Program-made: the position numbers and the translations under genes
The notes under the pieces: generated by a model
Told to the model about the DNA's origin: nothing
Seen by the model: the letters and a program-made list of their open reading frames with translations, nothing else
The model's database searches: none
In this document: positions 24,442-32,310 of the stretch, one piece after another
How positions within the stretch are numbered: the stretch's first letter is position 1
Layout: each line of letters starts with the position of its first letter
DNA from: Flavobacteriaceae bacterium
GTDB lineage: Bacteria; Bacteroidota; Bacteroidia; Flavobacteriales; Weeksellaceae
Assembly (NCBI GenBank): GCA_031277475.1
Contig: JAITMJ010000054.1
Coordinates: 1-35,765, forward strand
DNA: 35,765 nucleotides
Direction: 5' to 3'

Positions 24442-25410
24442 TCATTTACCCAAATTCAAATTTTTCATATCGCCATTCGGAGTGATTAAAATATATTCTT
24501 TGTTTTGCGGCTGCTTTTTCTCTTTGTGTATCAATACTTTAATTTCGTACATCACTTGGATTACGGGTTCCACAATGGTCGGATTTATCACAAAATCAAA
24601 TTCTTTATCAATAATCGGTTGATAATACAAAGTCGTGGATTTTTCCGCACGCTGAATATAAGTCGGTTTTCTCAAATCAAGCGAATTGCTGCTGTTGTAC
24701 GCTTCGTAGGATTTATACATTTCCACCGGAAGCATAATTTTATATGCGTCTGACGCTCCTTTTTCCGCATTTGCAGAAGTTTCGCCCAAAAGCGTTTCAT
24801 AGTTTTTCGTTTTTTCCTGAACCACCGTTTTTGCTCTATTCATCAATTCTTTTTTAATGTTTTCAAGATTTTCGGAAAAATAATCCACCCGAACCAAATC
24901 GTAGATTTCGTTTTTAGACAAAATCGTGATGATGTCGTTCAGTTGAGCCGGATCCGTATATTTTATGTGAATATTTTTTTTCAGTTCAAAACCTTTCGGA
25001 ACCTCATTGTACGTTTTTCGGCTGAATATTTTTTTCTCGGCTTCCATCTCATAAACAGGAACAAAAGAAATCATATCCACATAAGTTTCCACATTTTTTT
25101 TGTATTTAATTTCAGCCAAGGGTTTTGATATTCTATTGTCTATCAAATCGTTAACTTCCTCTGTCGTTTTACCGACTTGCGTTACACTGAATATCGCAAC
25201 ATAAGTATCCGCTTTCACGTTTGCCAATCCTTTCACGCTGATAACAATATCCGAACTCGAAGGCATTCCGACATTAATATTGTTGTCGGGATATACAATT
25301 TTGTTTTGATAATTAATATTTCCAGAATCGTAATTAATATTTCCGGAAACTTGCCCGAATAATGTTTGACCTGCGAATAACGCCAAACACGCTAAAGTTA
25401 ATTTTTTCAT
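24442..25410 (-). CDS. SIMPL-domain (DUF541) exported protein
   Basis: 322 aa: signal peptide MKKLTLACLALFAGQTLFGQ, then a SIMPL/DUF541 domain from about residue 54 (SDIVISVKGLANVKADTYVA) to about 220 (SENLENIKKELMNRAKTVVQ), matching the family's opening strand and the long helix before the end. SIMPL proteins are periplasmic or outer-membrane-associated and of poorly defined role. The C-terminal ~90 residues extend beyond the domain and carry beta strands. It is separated from the next same-strand gene by the multi-hairpin repeat. Confidence 0.82.
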   Translation of the reverse strand: MKKLTLACLALFAGQTLFGQVSGNINYDSGNINYQNKIVYPDNNINVGMPSSSDIVISVKGLANVKADTYVAIFSVTQVGKTTEEVNDLIDNRISKPLAEIKYKKNVETYVDMISFVPVYEMEAEKKIFSRKTYNEVPKGFELKKNIHIKYTDPAQLNDIITILSKNEIYDLVRVDYFSENLENIKKELMNRAKTVVQEKTKNYETLLGETSANAEKGASDAYKIMLPVEMYKSYEAYNSSNSLDLRKPTYIQRAEKSTTLYYQPIIDKEFDFVINPTIVEPVIQVMYEIKVLIHKEKKQPQNKEYILITPNGDMKNLNLGK

Positions 25411-25860
25411 TTCTTTTATTTTTTAAAATTATTCGGCAATATTAAATTTTGCATCGAAAAAAGTTTTGGAAAAACCGCTTTCTCTTTGCTGTAAAGTTTT
25501 TTCAGTATATTTACAGCCGTTTTACAGCGCAGTTTTTCACCCGAAAAATTACTTTTGCCAAATGTAAAATTTTGTAAATATCAGATACTTTGTATATTTG
25601 GAAACGGCTTCGGAAACGGAGGCGTTAAAAAATTTTAAACAAGTTTCGTTAAGAAATTTTCATTGTTTGAGTGGCGGCAAAAATTTAACTTATGAGAACA
25701 AATTTATCTTTCCGCCCGAGTTCTGAAAATTTTAGAAAATTGTTTAAAATTTTAGCCGAGTTTCCAAGCCTTGAACTTTTGGTTCTTTTGCTTCAAGGCA
25801 AAAGAACAGAAAATCAACAAGTTATATTTTTTTTAACTCTAAATATACGATAGGTTTTAA
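25411..25860. other. Divergent intergenic region with promoters and a hairpin, possible small RNA
   Basis: This 450-base region separates the SIMPL gene (minus) from the 298-aa gene (plus). On the minus strand TACATTTG (25559-25566) fits a -7 box for the SIMPL gene. On the plus strand a full promoter lies at 25571-25600, yet 260 bases before the next gene. A perfect 10-bp hairpin, GTTCTTTTGC-TTCAAG-GCAAAAGAAC, follows at 25782-25807. A long leader or a small RNA of about 200 bases would fit; no convincing coding sequence is seen. Confidence 0.45.
25571..25600 (+). promoter_or_regulatory. Bacteroidota-type promoter (TTTG-N18-TATATTTG)
   Basis: TTTG at 25571-25574 and TATATTTG at 25593-25600 fit the -33/-7 consensus with 18 bases between. 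This is the best-formed promoter found in the window. Confidence 0.55.
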
Positions 25861-26757
25861 ATGACAGACATCGAAGTTTTCTACGAACTGAAAAAAAATA
25901 TTCTTTCGGAATATCGCAAACATTATCCTTATTTTAAAGGAGATTGGAGCGGTTTCGGTTCAAAAGATATTCAAAATCTCACAGATTTGATTTCGGAAAA
26001 CCAAAAAGAAAACGTCAGCGAAAAATGGATTTACACACACCTGAAACCCGAAACCAACGACAAACTTCCGAGAAAAGATATGCTGGATATTTTTTCAAAA
26101 TTCGCGGGATATTCCGGCTGGAGCGAGTTTCATCACCTGAAAACCGATTCGGAAAAAACATTAATTCGTAAATCCAAAAAAAAATCGGTTGCAATTTGGG
26201 TGATTCCAATCATCATTATTTCGCTCGCTTTAATGATAATTATTCGGAAAAAACCGGAAATTGCGGAAAAGGAAATCTCGATTAAAAATTCCTACACCGG
26301 AAAAGAAATTCCGAAAAATGAAATTAAAATTTATGAAATCAATAAAGATGAAAAAAAAGAAATCTCGGCAGTAAATTCCAAAATCGCCCTCGAAAAAGAC
26401 AGCGTGAAAATTGCGGTGGAAAGTCCGTTTTACGAAACCCAAACCGTGAAAATATCCGAGGAAAACCCGGCAGAAATTTTGCTGAAACCCAAAGACAATG
26501 CGATGATGCTGAAGGCTTTTCTCTCCGCCGAAATCAAAGATTGGCAAACCAGAAAACAGCAGTTGGAAACCATTTTGTCCGAAAATACCGAAGTTTTGCT
26601 GATGCTGAAAAACAATTTGGGAACCGAATATTTTAACAAAGAAGATTTCATCAAACAGATTTTAATTCCTACCGAGCGCACAAAAACGTGGAATATAGTA
26701 GAACTGAAAAGCGATGAAAGCAACAAAATAAATTTTATAAGAATAACGGAGGAGTAA
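25861..26757 (+). CDS. Membrane-anchored protein with N-terminal helical domain, unknown function
   Basis: 298 aa. Residues about 1-95 form a helical cytoplasmic domain (FYELKKNILSEYRKHYPYFK, EKWIYTHLKP, LPRKDMLDIFSKFAGYSGW), which recurs in Flavobacteriia proteins of unknown role. A membrane helix follows (about 103-125). The outside part has a short beta domain (NSYTGKEIPKNEIKIYEINK) and a helical C-terminus (EIKDWQTRKQQLETILSEN). This resembles a sensor or adaptor spanning the inner membrane. No enzymatic motif. Followed by a palindromic repeat and two exported proteins. Confidence 0.55.
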   Translation: MTDIEVFYELKKNILSEYRKHYPYFKGDWSGFGSKDIQNLTDLISENQKENVSEKWIYTHLKPETNDKLPRKDMLDIFSKFAGYSGWSEFHHLKTDSEKTLIRKSKKKSVAIWVIPIIIISLALMIIIRKKPEIAEKEISIKNSYTGKEIPKNEIKIYEINKDEKKEISAVNSKIALEKDSVKIAVESPFYETQTVKISEENPAEILLKPKDNAMMLKAFLSAEIKDWQTRKQQLETILSENTEVLLMLKNNLGTEYFNKEDFIKQILIPTERTKTWNIVELKSDESNKINFIRITEE

Positions 26758-26819
26758 AAACTAAATTTTTAAAAACTAAAAACTGAATTTTTTAAAAACT
26801 AAAAACAAAAGGACTTAAA

Positions 26820-26856
26820 AACACTTTGTCAAAGTTTAAAATCTTTGACAAAGTTG
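26820..26856. repeat. ACTTTGTCAAAG palindromic element
   Basis: Nearly the same as 24271-24303: the perfect inverted repeat ACTTTGTCAAAG / CTTTGACAAAGT with an 8-base loop. It is located between same-strand genes. Confidence 0.75.
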
Positions 26857-26936
26857 TTGAAAAAAAGAGAAAAAACTTTGTTTTTCCGTGTGAAATGATA
26901 TGAAAATTTTAGATTAAGAAAATAAACTAATTGAAA

Positions 26937-28076
26937 ATGAAAATATATATAACCGCAATATTTTTGATGGTGTTTCAAATTAATATTTTCGGACAACCCG
27001 GAAGTTGTGATGTTCAGGCATTGAATATTATTGAAAATATTCGAGGTGTAAATTTAGATACTGCCGAGATTTATTCAGGAAGAATAATGCGGTTAGGCGA
27101 AACGTCGGTTTATGATATTGTTACAAAAAACTCAATAGATACCAAAAAATTAACACTAACAAAAATATTAAATCAACTCTGCATAGGTATTTCTGATTAT
27201 AAATCTAATCTTAAAAATAGGTTTTATTATTCAGATTCTCACAGTATTTTTGTTGATAATGTTTTAATCATTAAGAATGGGGGTAAGAAAATGTATATTG
27301 TTTTTCCCGATAGTTTAAATTATAATCATCCGATAATGAGAGCGTATTTTTTGGATGCAATTATCAATACCACTAATTTTCTAAATGTTGATAAGGGAAA
27401 TTATCGCCCTTCTATCATTTATTATCCGACAGTCTATATTTCGGGTATTGATTTCCAAGAAGGGGTATTTTTTGTGAAAGATTATGAAAAGAAATTTGGC
27501 ATAAAAACATTTCAACGAGAAGATATTTCCGAATTTTTTACAGATGGAGATTATAAAATACCAATATATAATCCGGTAAATGTTTGGAATGAAGTATTGT
27601 ATTTTGTTTCCCCTTTTGATGAAAATAGAGGACTTGACTATTCTAAATCTTTTCAGGGAAATTATACCGAAAGTCAAGCCATTGAAATCATTGCAAAAAA
27701 TTCTCCCGAGATAATCGAGAGTCTTTTGATTAACACAATCTATATTCCAACAGAGAGCCCCAATCGAAAGTTATTTGAGGAAATTTGGTACTCTATGTTG
27801 GGGAGAAATAAATTGGAAATACAAAATCGTGAATTAATGAAAAAATATGATGCAAAAGAAATGTCTATAAGCAGAATGTACGAAATTCACAAAACTTTTT
27901 TAGAAACAGATTTTTTCACCATTTTGAAATCAGATTTTGAATTAGCCCTCAAATATCATAATTATCTTATTGATGAAAAAAATGATTTGAAACTTTTTAA
28001 AGATTTCATTCAAAAAAACAATTTACAATTTACCAAAGAACAATTAGAGCGATTTATAGATAGTGTGGAAAAATAA
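26937..28076 (+). CDS. Exported protein of unknown function
   Basis: 379 aa from the ATG at 26937; a TTG six bases earlier is in frame but less likely. Signal peptide ends INIFGQ. The mature part has a beta-rich N-terminal half (HSIFVDNVLIIKNGGKKMYI) and a helical C-terminal third (IHKTFLETDFFTILKSDFEL, then KFIQ-type helices). No domain recognised. Unusually AT-rich even for this window. It precedes a second exported protein by 21 bases, suggesting co-transcription. Confidence 0.6.
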   Translation: MKIYITAIFLMVFQINIFGQPGSCDVQALNIIENIRGVNLDTAEIYSGRIMRLGETSVYDIVTKNSIDTKKLTLTKILNQLCIGISDYKSNLKNRFYYSDSHSIFVDNVLIIKNGGKKMYIVFPDSLNYNHPIMRAYFLDAIINTTNFLNVDKGNYRPSIIYYPTVYISGIDFQEGVFFVKDYEKKFGIKTFQREDISEFFTDGDYKIPIYNPVNVWNEVLYFVSPFDENRGLDYSKSFQGNYTESQAIEIIAKNSPEIIESLLINTIYIPTESPNRKLFEEIWYSMLGRNKLEIQNRELMKKYDAKEMSISRMYEIHKTFLETDFFTILKSDFELALKYHNYLIDEKNDLKLFKDFIQKNNLQFTKEQLERFIDSVEK

Positions 28077-28097
28077 TTTTAAAAAAAATAAAAACCA

Positions 28098-28667
28098 ATG
28101 AAAAAGCCGATATATTTACTTTTTTTTCTGATTTTTTTTAAGGGATTTTCGCAAAGTTCTCAGCAAGAGATGATTCCCGAAAAAAATGCTCCCGAAAGTA
28201 TTGTCCGAAATTTCAGCAATACCGAAATTTCCGTTTATCAAAAGAGTTCTGCGGAAAAATTTCGCCAATTTGCGGAATATTTTAATCTGTATCAAAAAAC
28301 GCCGGACGCAGATTTGAGGCGGCAATTGGAACAAAATATTTTCAATCTGTTCACCGATTCGGATGTTGAAATAGCCGATTTTTTGGGCGACGGCAAAAAT
28401 TTATCTCTCCGAAAATTCCTTCGCAAATATCAAAATTCGGGAATTTCCATTGACGTAATTTCGGAAAAGTCGTCGGCGGAAATCGGCGAAAATTCGTGGT
28501 TTAATGAATATGAAATCGAAATCGGCGGAAAAAAAATGTTCTTAAAACAAAACATTTATTTCCAAAAAACCGACAAAAAATTCGGAAACAAAACCAAACA
28601 GGTTTGGGAAATAAAATTGGGGGAAATTTCTTTTGACATGATACGAAAAATCCAATGTTTCGGGTAA
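28098..28667 (+). CDS. Small exported protein of unknown function
   Basis: 189 aa with a hydrophobic signal peptide (MKKPIYLLFFLIFFKGFSQ). The body has a helical part with FRQFAEYFNLYQKTPDADLR and a C-terminal beta part (YEIEIGGKKMFLKQNIYFQK, WEIKLGEISFDMI). No domain recognised. Follows the 379-aa gene closely. Downstream bases 28668-28736 hold a TTCGACAGG...CTGACA repeat and then the nuoA promoter region. Confidence 0.6.
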   Translation: MKKPIYLLFFLIFFKGFSQSSQQEMIPEKNAPESIVRNFSNTEISVYQKSSAEKFRQFAEYFNLYQKTPDADLRRQLEQNIFNLFTDSDVEIADFLGDGKNLSLRKFLRKYQNSGISIDVISEKSSAEIGENSWFNEYEIEIGGKKMFLKQNIYFQKTDKKFGNKTKQVWEIKLGEISFDMIRKIQCFG

Positions 28668-28752
28668 TCTTTCGACAGGCGCAAGACGCATCGCTCAAAC
28701 TGACAAATCTCATTACCGCATTATCTCATTTTCAAATTGCCGCATTATTTCT

Positions 28753-28760
28753 TAAATTTG
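28753..28760 (+). promoter_or_regulatory. Probable -7 box of the nuo promoter
   Basis: TAAATTTG matches TAnnTTTG, 21 bases before the nuoA ATG. A TTG at 28736-28738 is closer than usual for a -33 element. Confidence 0.45.
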
Positions 28761-28781
28761 CAATATTATAAAATTTTCAAA

Positions 28782-29153
28782 ATGAATTTACCTTCCGATT
28801 ATTCTTATTTATTGATTTCCATAGCGGTTTCGCTTGGTTTTGTGGCGGTGGCTTTGTTGGGTGCAAAATATTTGGGACCTCGACAAAAAAAGGGAAAATC
28901 CGTGAAAAATGAAAACTTTGAATGTGGAATCGAAATCGAAGGAAACGCCCGAACTCCGTTTTCCGTGAAGTATTTTCTCACGGCAATTTTGTTTGTGCTT
29001 TTCGACATCGAAATTGTATTTTTTTATCCTTATGCCGTCAATTTTCGAGAATTTGGAATCGGAGGATTTCTTGCCGTTCTCGCATTTGTAGCGGTTTTCT
29101 TTCTCGGATTTTTCTACATTCTGAAAAGAGGCGCGCTGGATTGGGATAAATAA
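28782..29153 (+). CDS. nuoA: NADH-quinone oxidoreductase subunit A
   Basis: Membrane subunit of respiratory complex I. 123 aa with three helices (about 8-30, 66-88, 93-115). The hallmark FECGIEIEGNARTPFSVKYF and FDIEIVFFYPYAV are present, including the conserved Cys loop and Glu/Asp residues. The start at ATG 28782 gives the normal length; the longer in-frame extension overlaps the promoter. First gene of the nuo run, separated from nuoB by 430 bases containing a DUF1640-like gene. Confidence 0.95.
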   Translation: MNLPSDYSYLLISIAVSLGFVAVALLGAKYLGPRQKKGKSVKNENFECGIEIEGNARTPFSVKYFLTAILFVLFDIEIVFFYPYAVNFREFGIGGFLAVLAFVAVFFLGFFYILKRGALDWDK

Positions 29154-29261
29154 CAATGTAACAATTTATCAGTGTAACAATGTAACAATTAATGAAAACT
29201 TTAAACTTTGAATTTTTGAACTTTAAATCTTGAATTAATTAAAATTAGAAACATCAAAAAA

Positions 29262-29528
29262 ATGGTAATCACACTAACAAAACTTCACACGTTGCTTGCA
29301 AAGCAATTAGGTGAAAATACGGCTGAAAACCTCACGACTTATATTGAAACAAAGATAAAAAGCGAGGTTGAGAACGACACAAAAGGATTAGCGACAAAGG
29401 CTGATATGGCGGAATTAAAAGCCGTTTTGAAAGACGATATTATTAGCCTGCAACGTTGGATGGTTGGTATTTTTGTTGCGCTGTCGCTGATGATTCTCGG
29501 ACTTTATGCAACGATACTTTTGAAATAA
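29262..29528 (+). CDS. DUF1640-like coiled-coil protein with C-terminal membrane helix
   Basis: 88 aa. Helical N-terminus (LTKLHTLLAKQLGENTAENL), coiled-coil middle (KGLATKADMAELKAVLKDDI) and a C-terminal membrane helix (MVGIFVALSLMILGLYATIL). This is the layout of DUF1640/CCDC90-type proteins; bacterial roles are unclear. It is homologous to the frameshifted copy at 16786-17044. Lying between nuoA and nuoB, it is not a known complex I gene and appears to be an insertion, flanked by TTGAATT/TTCAAG-type and ACTCGTAACTCG-type short repeats. Confidence 0.75.
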   Translation: MVITLTKLHTLLAKQLGENTAENLTTYIETKIKSEVENDTKGLATKADMAELKAVLKDDIISLQRWMVGIFVALSLMILGLYATILLK

Positions 29529-29583
29529 AAAAATAATTATAGAACCTCATAACCCGAAACTCGTAACTCGTAACTCTAACAGA

Positions 29584-30132
29584 ATGAAACAAATCATAAA
29601 AACAGATGCGGCGGCACCTCCGGGATATTCCGGCGAAGGATTTTTTGCCACGAAATTGAGCAGTTTAATCGGAATGGCGCGTTCATTTTCGCTTTGGCCA
29701 TTGCCTTTTGCAACGTCTTGTTGCGGCATAGAATTTATGGCGATGATGGCTCCGAATTACGATTTGGGAAGATTCGGCGGCGAAAGAATGAGTTTTTCCC
29801 CAAGACAAGCAGACGTTTTGCTGGTTTGTGGAACGATTTCCAAAAAATTAGGACCGATTTTAAAAGAAATTTATACCCAAATGGCGGAACCGAAATGGGT
29901 AGTTGCAGTTGGTGCTTGCGCTTCCAGCGGCGGAATTTTCGATACATATTCCGTTTTGCAAGGCATAGATAAAGTGATTCCGGTGGACGTTTACGTTCCG
30001 GGTTGTCCGCCGCGTCCGGAGCAAATTCTGGAAGGATTTATGCAAGTTCAGGAACTTGCCAGAAGCGAATCTTTAAGAAGAAGAGACACGCCGGAATATT
30101 TGGCGTTGTTGGAGAGTTATGATATTAAATAA
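29584..30132 (+). CDS. nuoB: NADH-quinone oxidoreductase subunit B
   Basis: Peripheral-arm subunit of complex I holding the N2 [4Fe-4S] cluster next to the quinone site. All four ligands are present: Cys46-Cys47 (TSCCGIEFMA), Cys112 (VGACASSGG) and Cys141 (VPGCPPRPEQ). 182 aa, normal length. Separated from nuoC by 619 bases holding a toxin-antitoxin pair. Confidence 0.97.
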   Translation: MKQIIKTDAAAPPGYSGEGFFATKLSSLIGMARSFSLWPLPFATSCCGIEFMAMMAPNYDLGRFGGERMSFSPRQADVLLVCGTISKKLGPILKEIYTQMAEPKWVVAVGACASSGGIFDTYSVLQGIDKVIPVDVYVPGCPPRPEQILEGFMQVQELARSESLRRRDTPEYLALLESYDIK

Positions 30133-30195
30133 TTCAAAGTTCAAAAATTCAAAATTCAAGGTTTTGAACTCGAACTTCAAAAGAAAAATTATATA

Positions 30196-30429
30196 ATGAG
30201 AGATTTTTTAGTATATACAAAAACCGAACAAGAAGCCGTTTTTTTTGCCGAATTATTAAATAAATTGAATGTTCCTTATGACAGCAAATTGAGGAACAAC
30301 ACCGTTAAAACAAATAAAAAACGGATAAAAATTCCGAACAAAAGAACAATAGAAGCCATCGAAGAACTCGAAAGCGGAAACGGAGTCAAGTTTGAAACAG
30401 TGTCGGATTTATTTAAAAGTATAAATTAG
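30196..30429 (+). CDS. Antitoxin of a YafQ/RelE-type pair
   Basis: 77 aa. The C-terminal NKRTIEAIEELESGNGVKFE then TVSDLFKSI is the toxin-binding segment common to antitoxins paired with YafQ-like toxins. The N-terminal half (VFFAELLNKLNVPYDSK) is less typical of DNA-binding antitoxins. One base separates it from the toxin gene. Located between nuoB and nuoC, an unusual place. Confidence 0.75.
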   Translation: MRDFLVYTKTEQEAVFFAELLNKLNVPYDSKLRNNTVKTNKKRIKIPNKRTIEAIEELESGNGVKFETVSDLFKSIN

Positions 30430-30430
30430 T

Positions 30431-30712
30431 ATGTATCGTATAGAATCTTCAAATCAATTTTTAAAAGATTTAAAGTTGTTGAAGAAACGCAGCATCGCAG
30501 ACTTTCAATTATTGGAAAATTTTATTAAATATTTAGCGAAAAAAGGGGCAAAGAAATTAGATAAGAAATATAAAGCCCATAAATTGTCGGGGAATTATAA
30601 AAATTATTGGGAATGTCACGTTAAACCTGATTTATTGCTTATTTGGAGTGAAAATGAATCTTTAATGCTTGTAAAATTAGCCCGAACAGGAACACATTCC
30701 GATTTGTTTTGA
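30431..30712 (+). CDS. YafQ-family mRNA interferase toxin
   Basis: 93 aa, normal YafQ size. The catalytic set of YafQ is conserved at nearly the same positions: His50 (AHKLSG), His63 and Asp67 (ECHVKPDLLL), His89 and Phe93 (RTGTHSDLF). Expected to cleave mRNA on the ribosome when freed from its antitoxin. Follows the antitoxin by one base. Because it sits inside the nuo run in the same direction, it may be co-expressed with complex I genes. Confidence 0.9.
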   Translation: MYRIESSNQFLKDLKLLKKRSIADFQLLENFIKYLAKKGAKKLDKKYKAHKLSGNYKNYWECHVKPDLLLIWSENESLMLVKLARTGTHSDLF

Positions 30713-30751
30713 TAAACTTTGAACCTTAAACCTTGAACTTTGAATTTAGTT

Positions 30752-31246
30752 ATGACGAACGAATTTGTTTTAGAAGCCATCACAAGAGAATTTCCGGAAG
30801 CGGTGCTCGGCAGTTCCGAGCCGTACGATTTCCTGACGATTGAAATCAGAAAAGAAGATCTCAAAAAAGTAATTCATTACCTTAAAGATTCCTCTTTGGA
30901 AATCAATTTCTTGACGGATATTTGCGGCATCCATTTTCCCGAAAACAAGGAAAAGGAACTCGGCGTGATTTATCACCTCCACAATATGAAAACCAATTTC
31001 AGAATCCGCTTGAAAACCTTTATGCCAAAGAAAAATGCGGAAGTAGAAAGCCTGACCGATTTGTATTCCGGAGCCAATTGGATGGAGCGCGAAACCTTTG
31101 ATTTTTTCGGAATAAAATTCAGTGGACATCCGGATTTGAGAACTATTTTAAACGATCCCGAACTCGGCTATCATCCACTTTTAAAAGAATATCACTTGGA
31201 AGACGAAAGCAGAACCGATAAAGATGATGCGATGTTCGGACGATAG
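30752..31246 (+). CDS. nuoC: NADH-quinone oxidoreductase subunit C
   Basis: 30-kDa-type peripheral subunit of complex I. 164 aa from ATG 30752; a TTG 12 bases earlier lies in a short repeat and is less likely. The signature SLTDLYSGANWMERETFDFF and HPDLRTILNDPE (with HPLLKEYHLED) is complete. Not fused to NuoD. No nuoD follows; the next genes are unrelated, so the rest of the operon has been displaced or lies elsewhere. Confidence 0.93.
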   Translation: MTNEFVLEAITREFPEAVLGSSEPYDFLTIEIRKEDLKKVIHYLKDSSLEINFLTDICGIHFPENKEKELGVIYHLHNMKTNFRIRLKTFMPKKNAEVESLTDLYSGANWMERETFDFFGIKFSGHPDLRTILNDPELGYHPLLKEYHLEDESRTDKDDAMFGR

Positions 31247-31281
31247 TCCGGCGGCTGGCTTTTGGCTTGTGAATTTTGAAT

Positions 31282-31806
31282 ATGAGATTACTATTTTTAA
31301 CTTTCTTATTGGTTTTTGAGTTTGTTCATGTGAATTTAAATGCACAAGAAAAATCTATAAAAATAATAAATACCGAATGGGCAACTTGCAATTTAGATGC
31401 GGAAAAACCAAGCGATTACGGTTCTGTCTTTACATGGGAAGATGCGCTAAAGGCTTGTCCCGAAGGCTGGAGACTTCCGACAAAAACAGAAATTGATAAT
31501 TTAATGATATGCTATAAAGGTGAAGGGATGTTGAATGGAGTAGAAGGTTTTTGGTTCAATGAAAATGGAGAAGAACAAAATCGTTTATTTTTTCCGATAG
31601 GTGGTTTTATAGAACCTTCTTCAAACTCAATCAAATATCAAAAAATTTGTGGAGCCTATTGGTCGTGGACTTATTATAACTTTGTTGGTTTTTCTCCCTT
31701 CCATTATATTCTTACTAATACAAAATCCAAGGATTTCGGAGATTATGAAGACAACCATCAAAATTACAAGTTTGCTGTTCGTTGTGTGAAAGGGACATAT
31801 TTTTAA
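31282..31806 (+). CDS. Exported FISUMP-like protein
   Basis: 174 aa from ATG 31282 (an in-frame TTG lies just upstream). Signal peptide ends NLNAQ. TEWATCNL, then FTWEDALKACPEGWRLPTKT, EIDNLM and a C-terminal FAVRCVKG are the conserved pieces of the 'Fibrobacter succinogenes major paralogous' (FISUMP) domain, a C-type-lectin-like surface domain common in Bacteroidota. It lies 35 bases after nuoC, where nuoD would be expected. Confidence 0.8.
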   Translation: MRLLFLTFLLVFEFVHVNLNAQEKSIKIINTEWATCNLDAEKPSDYGSVFTWEDALKACPEGWRLPTKTEIDNLMICYKGEGMLNGVEGFWFNENGEEQNRLFFPIGGFIEPSSNSIKYQKICGAYWSWTYYNFVGFSPFHYILTNTKSKDFGDYEDNHQNYKFAVRCVKGTYF

Positions 31807-31928
31807 AAATAGACATCATTAAACAAAATATGATATTAAAATTATAAATTTTAGATTTTAAATTATAGCAAGAGGAAAAAGGAACGAAATACATTAATAC
31901 ATTTTACACTAATACACAGTACAAAACT

Positions 31929-32201
31929 ATGGAACAAAAATATTGTCAAAGTTGCGGAATGCCTTTAGCCGAACCGAATTTGTCGGGAACCAATAAAGAC
32001 CAAACAAAAAATGAAGATTATTGCATTTATTGTTTTAAAGACGGAGCCTTTACGCAAGATATGACTATGGATGAAATGATTCTTCATTGCGCACAATTTG
32101 TAGATGAATTTAATAAAGATTCCGAGCAGAAATTGACCAAAGAAGAAGCTATCGCCCAAATGAAAACCTATTTTCCAAATTTGAAACGCTGGAAAGTATG
32201 A
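31929..32201 (+). CDS. Zinc-ribbon domain protein (PF12674-like)
   Basis: 90 aa. Two metal-binding knuckles, CQSCGMPL (about 6-13) and CIYC (about 32-35), bracket GTNKDQTKNEDY, followed by FTQDMTMDEMI; this pattern is typical of a family of small putative zinc-ribbon proteins. The C-terminal half is helical and ends in a KRWKV tail. Function unknown. Stands alone after a 122-base AT-rich spacer. Confidence 0.85.
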   Translation: MEQKYCQSCGMPLAEPNLSGTNKDQTKNEDYCIYCFKDGAFTQDMTMDEMILHCAQFVDEFNKDSEQKLTKEEAIAQMKTYFPNLKRWKV

Positions 32202-32214
32202 ATTGTTTGTTTTT

Positions 32215-32310
32215 GACGGTTGGCGTGTCACACTGATTCTTCGACAAACTCAGAATGACAAGTCGATTTTGAATCTTGAATTTTGTCAGGCTGAACAAAG
32301 TCAAAGCCCA
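32215..32310. repeat. TTCGACAAACTCA / TGTCA-type interspersed repeats
   Basis: Contains TGTCACACTGATTCTTCGAC followed by AAACTCAGAATGACA, and TTTTGTCAGGCTGAACAAAG. The TGTCA...TGACA ends form an imperfect inverted repeat. Related pieces occur at 13613, 18673, 19512, 28671 and 35417. Confidence 0.6.
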
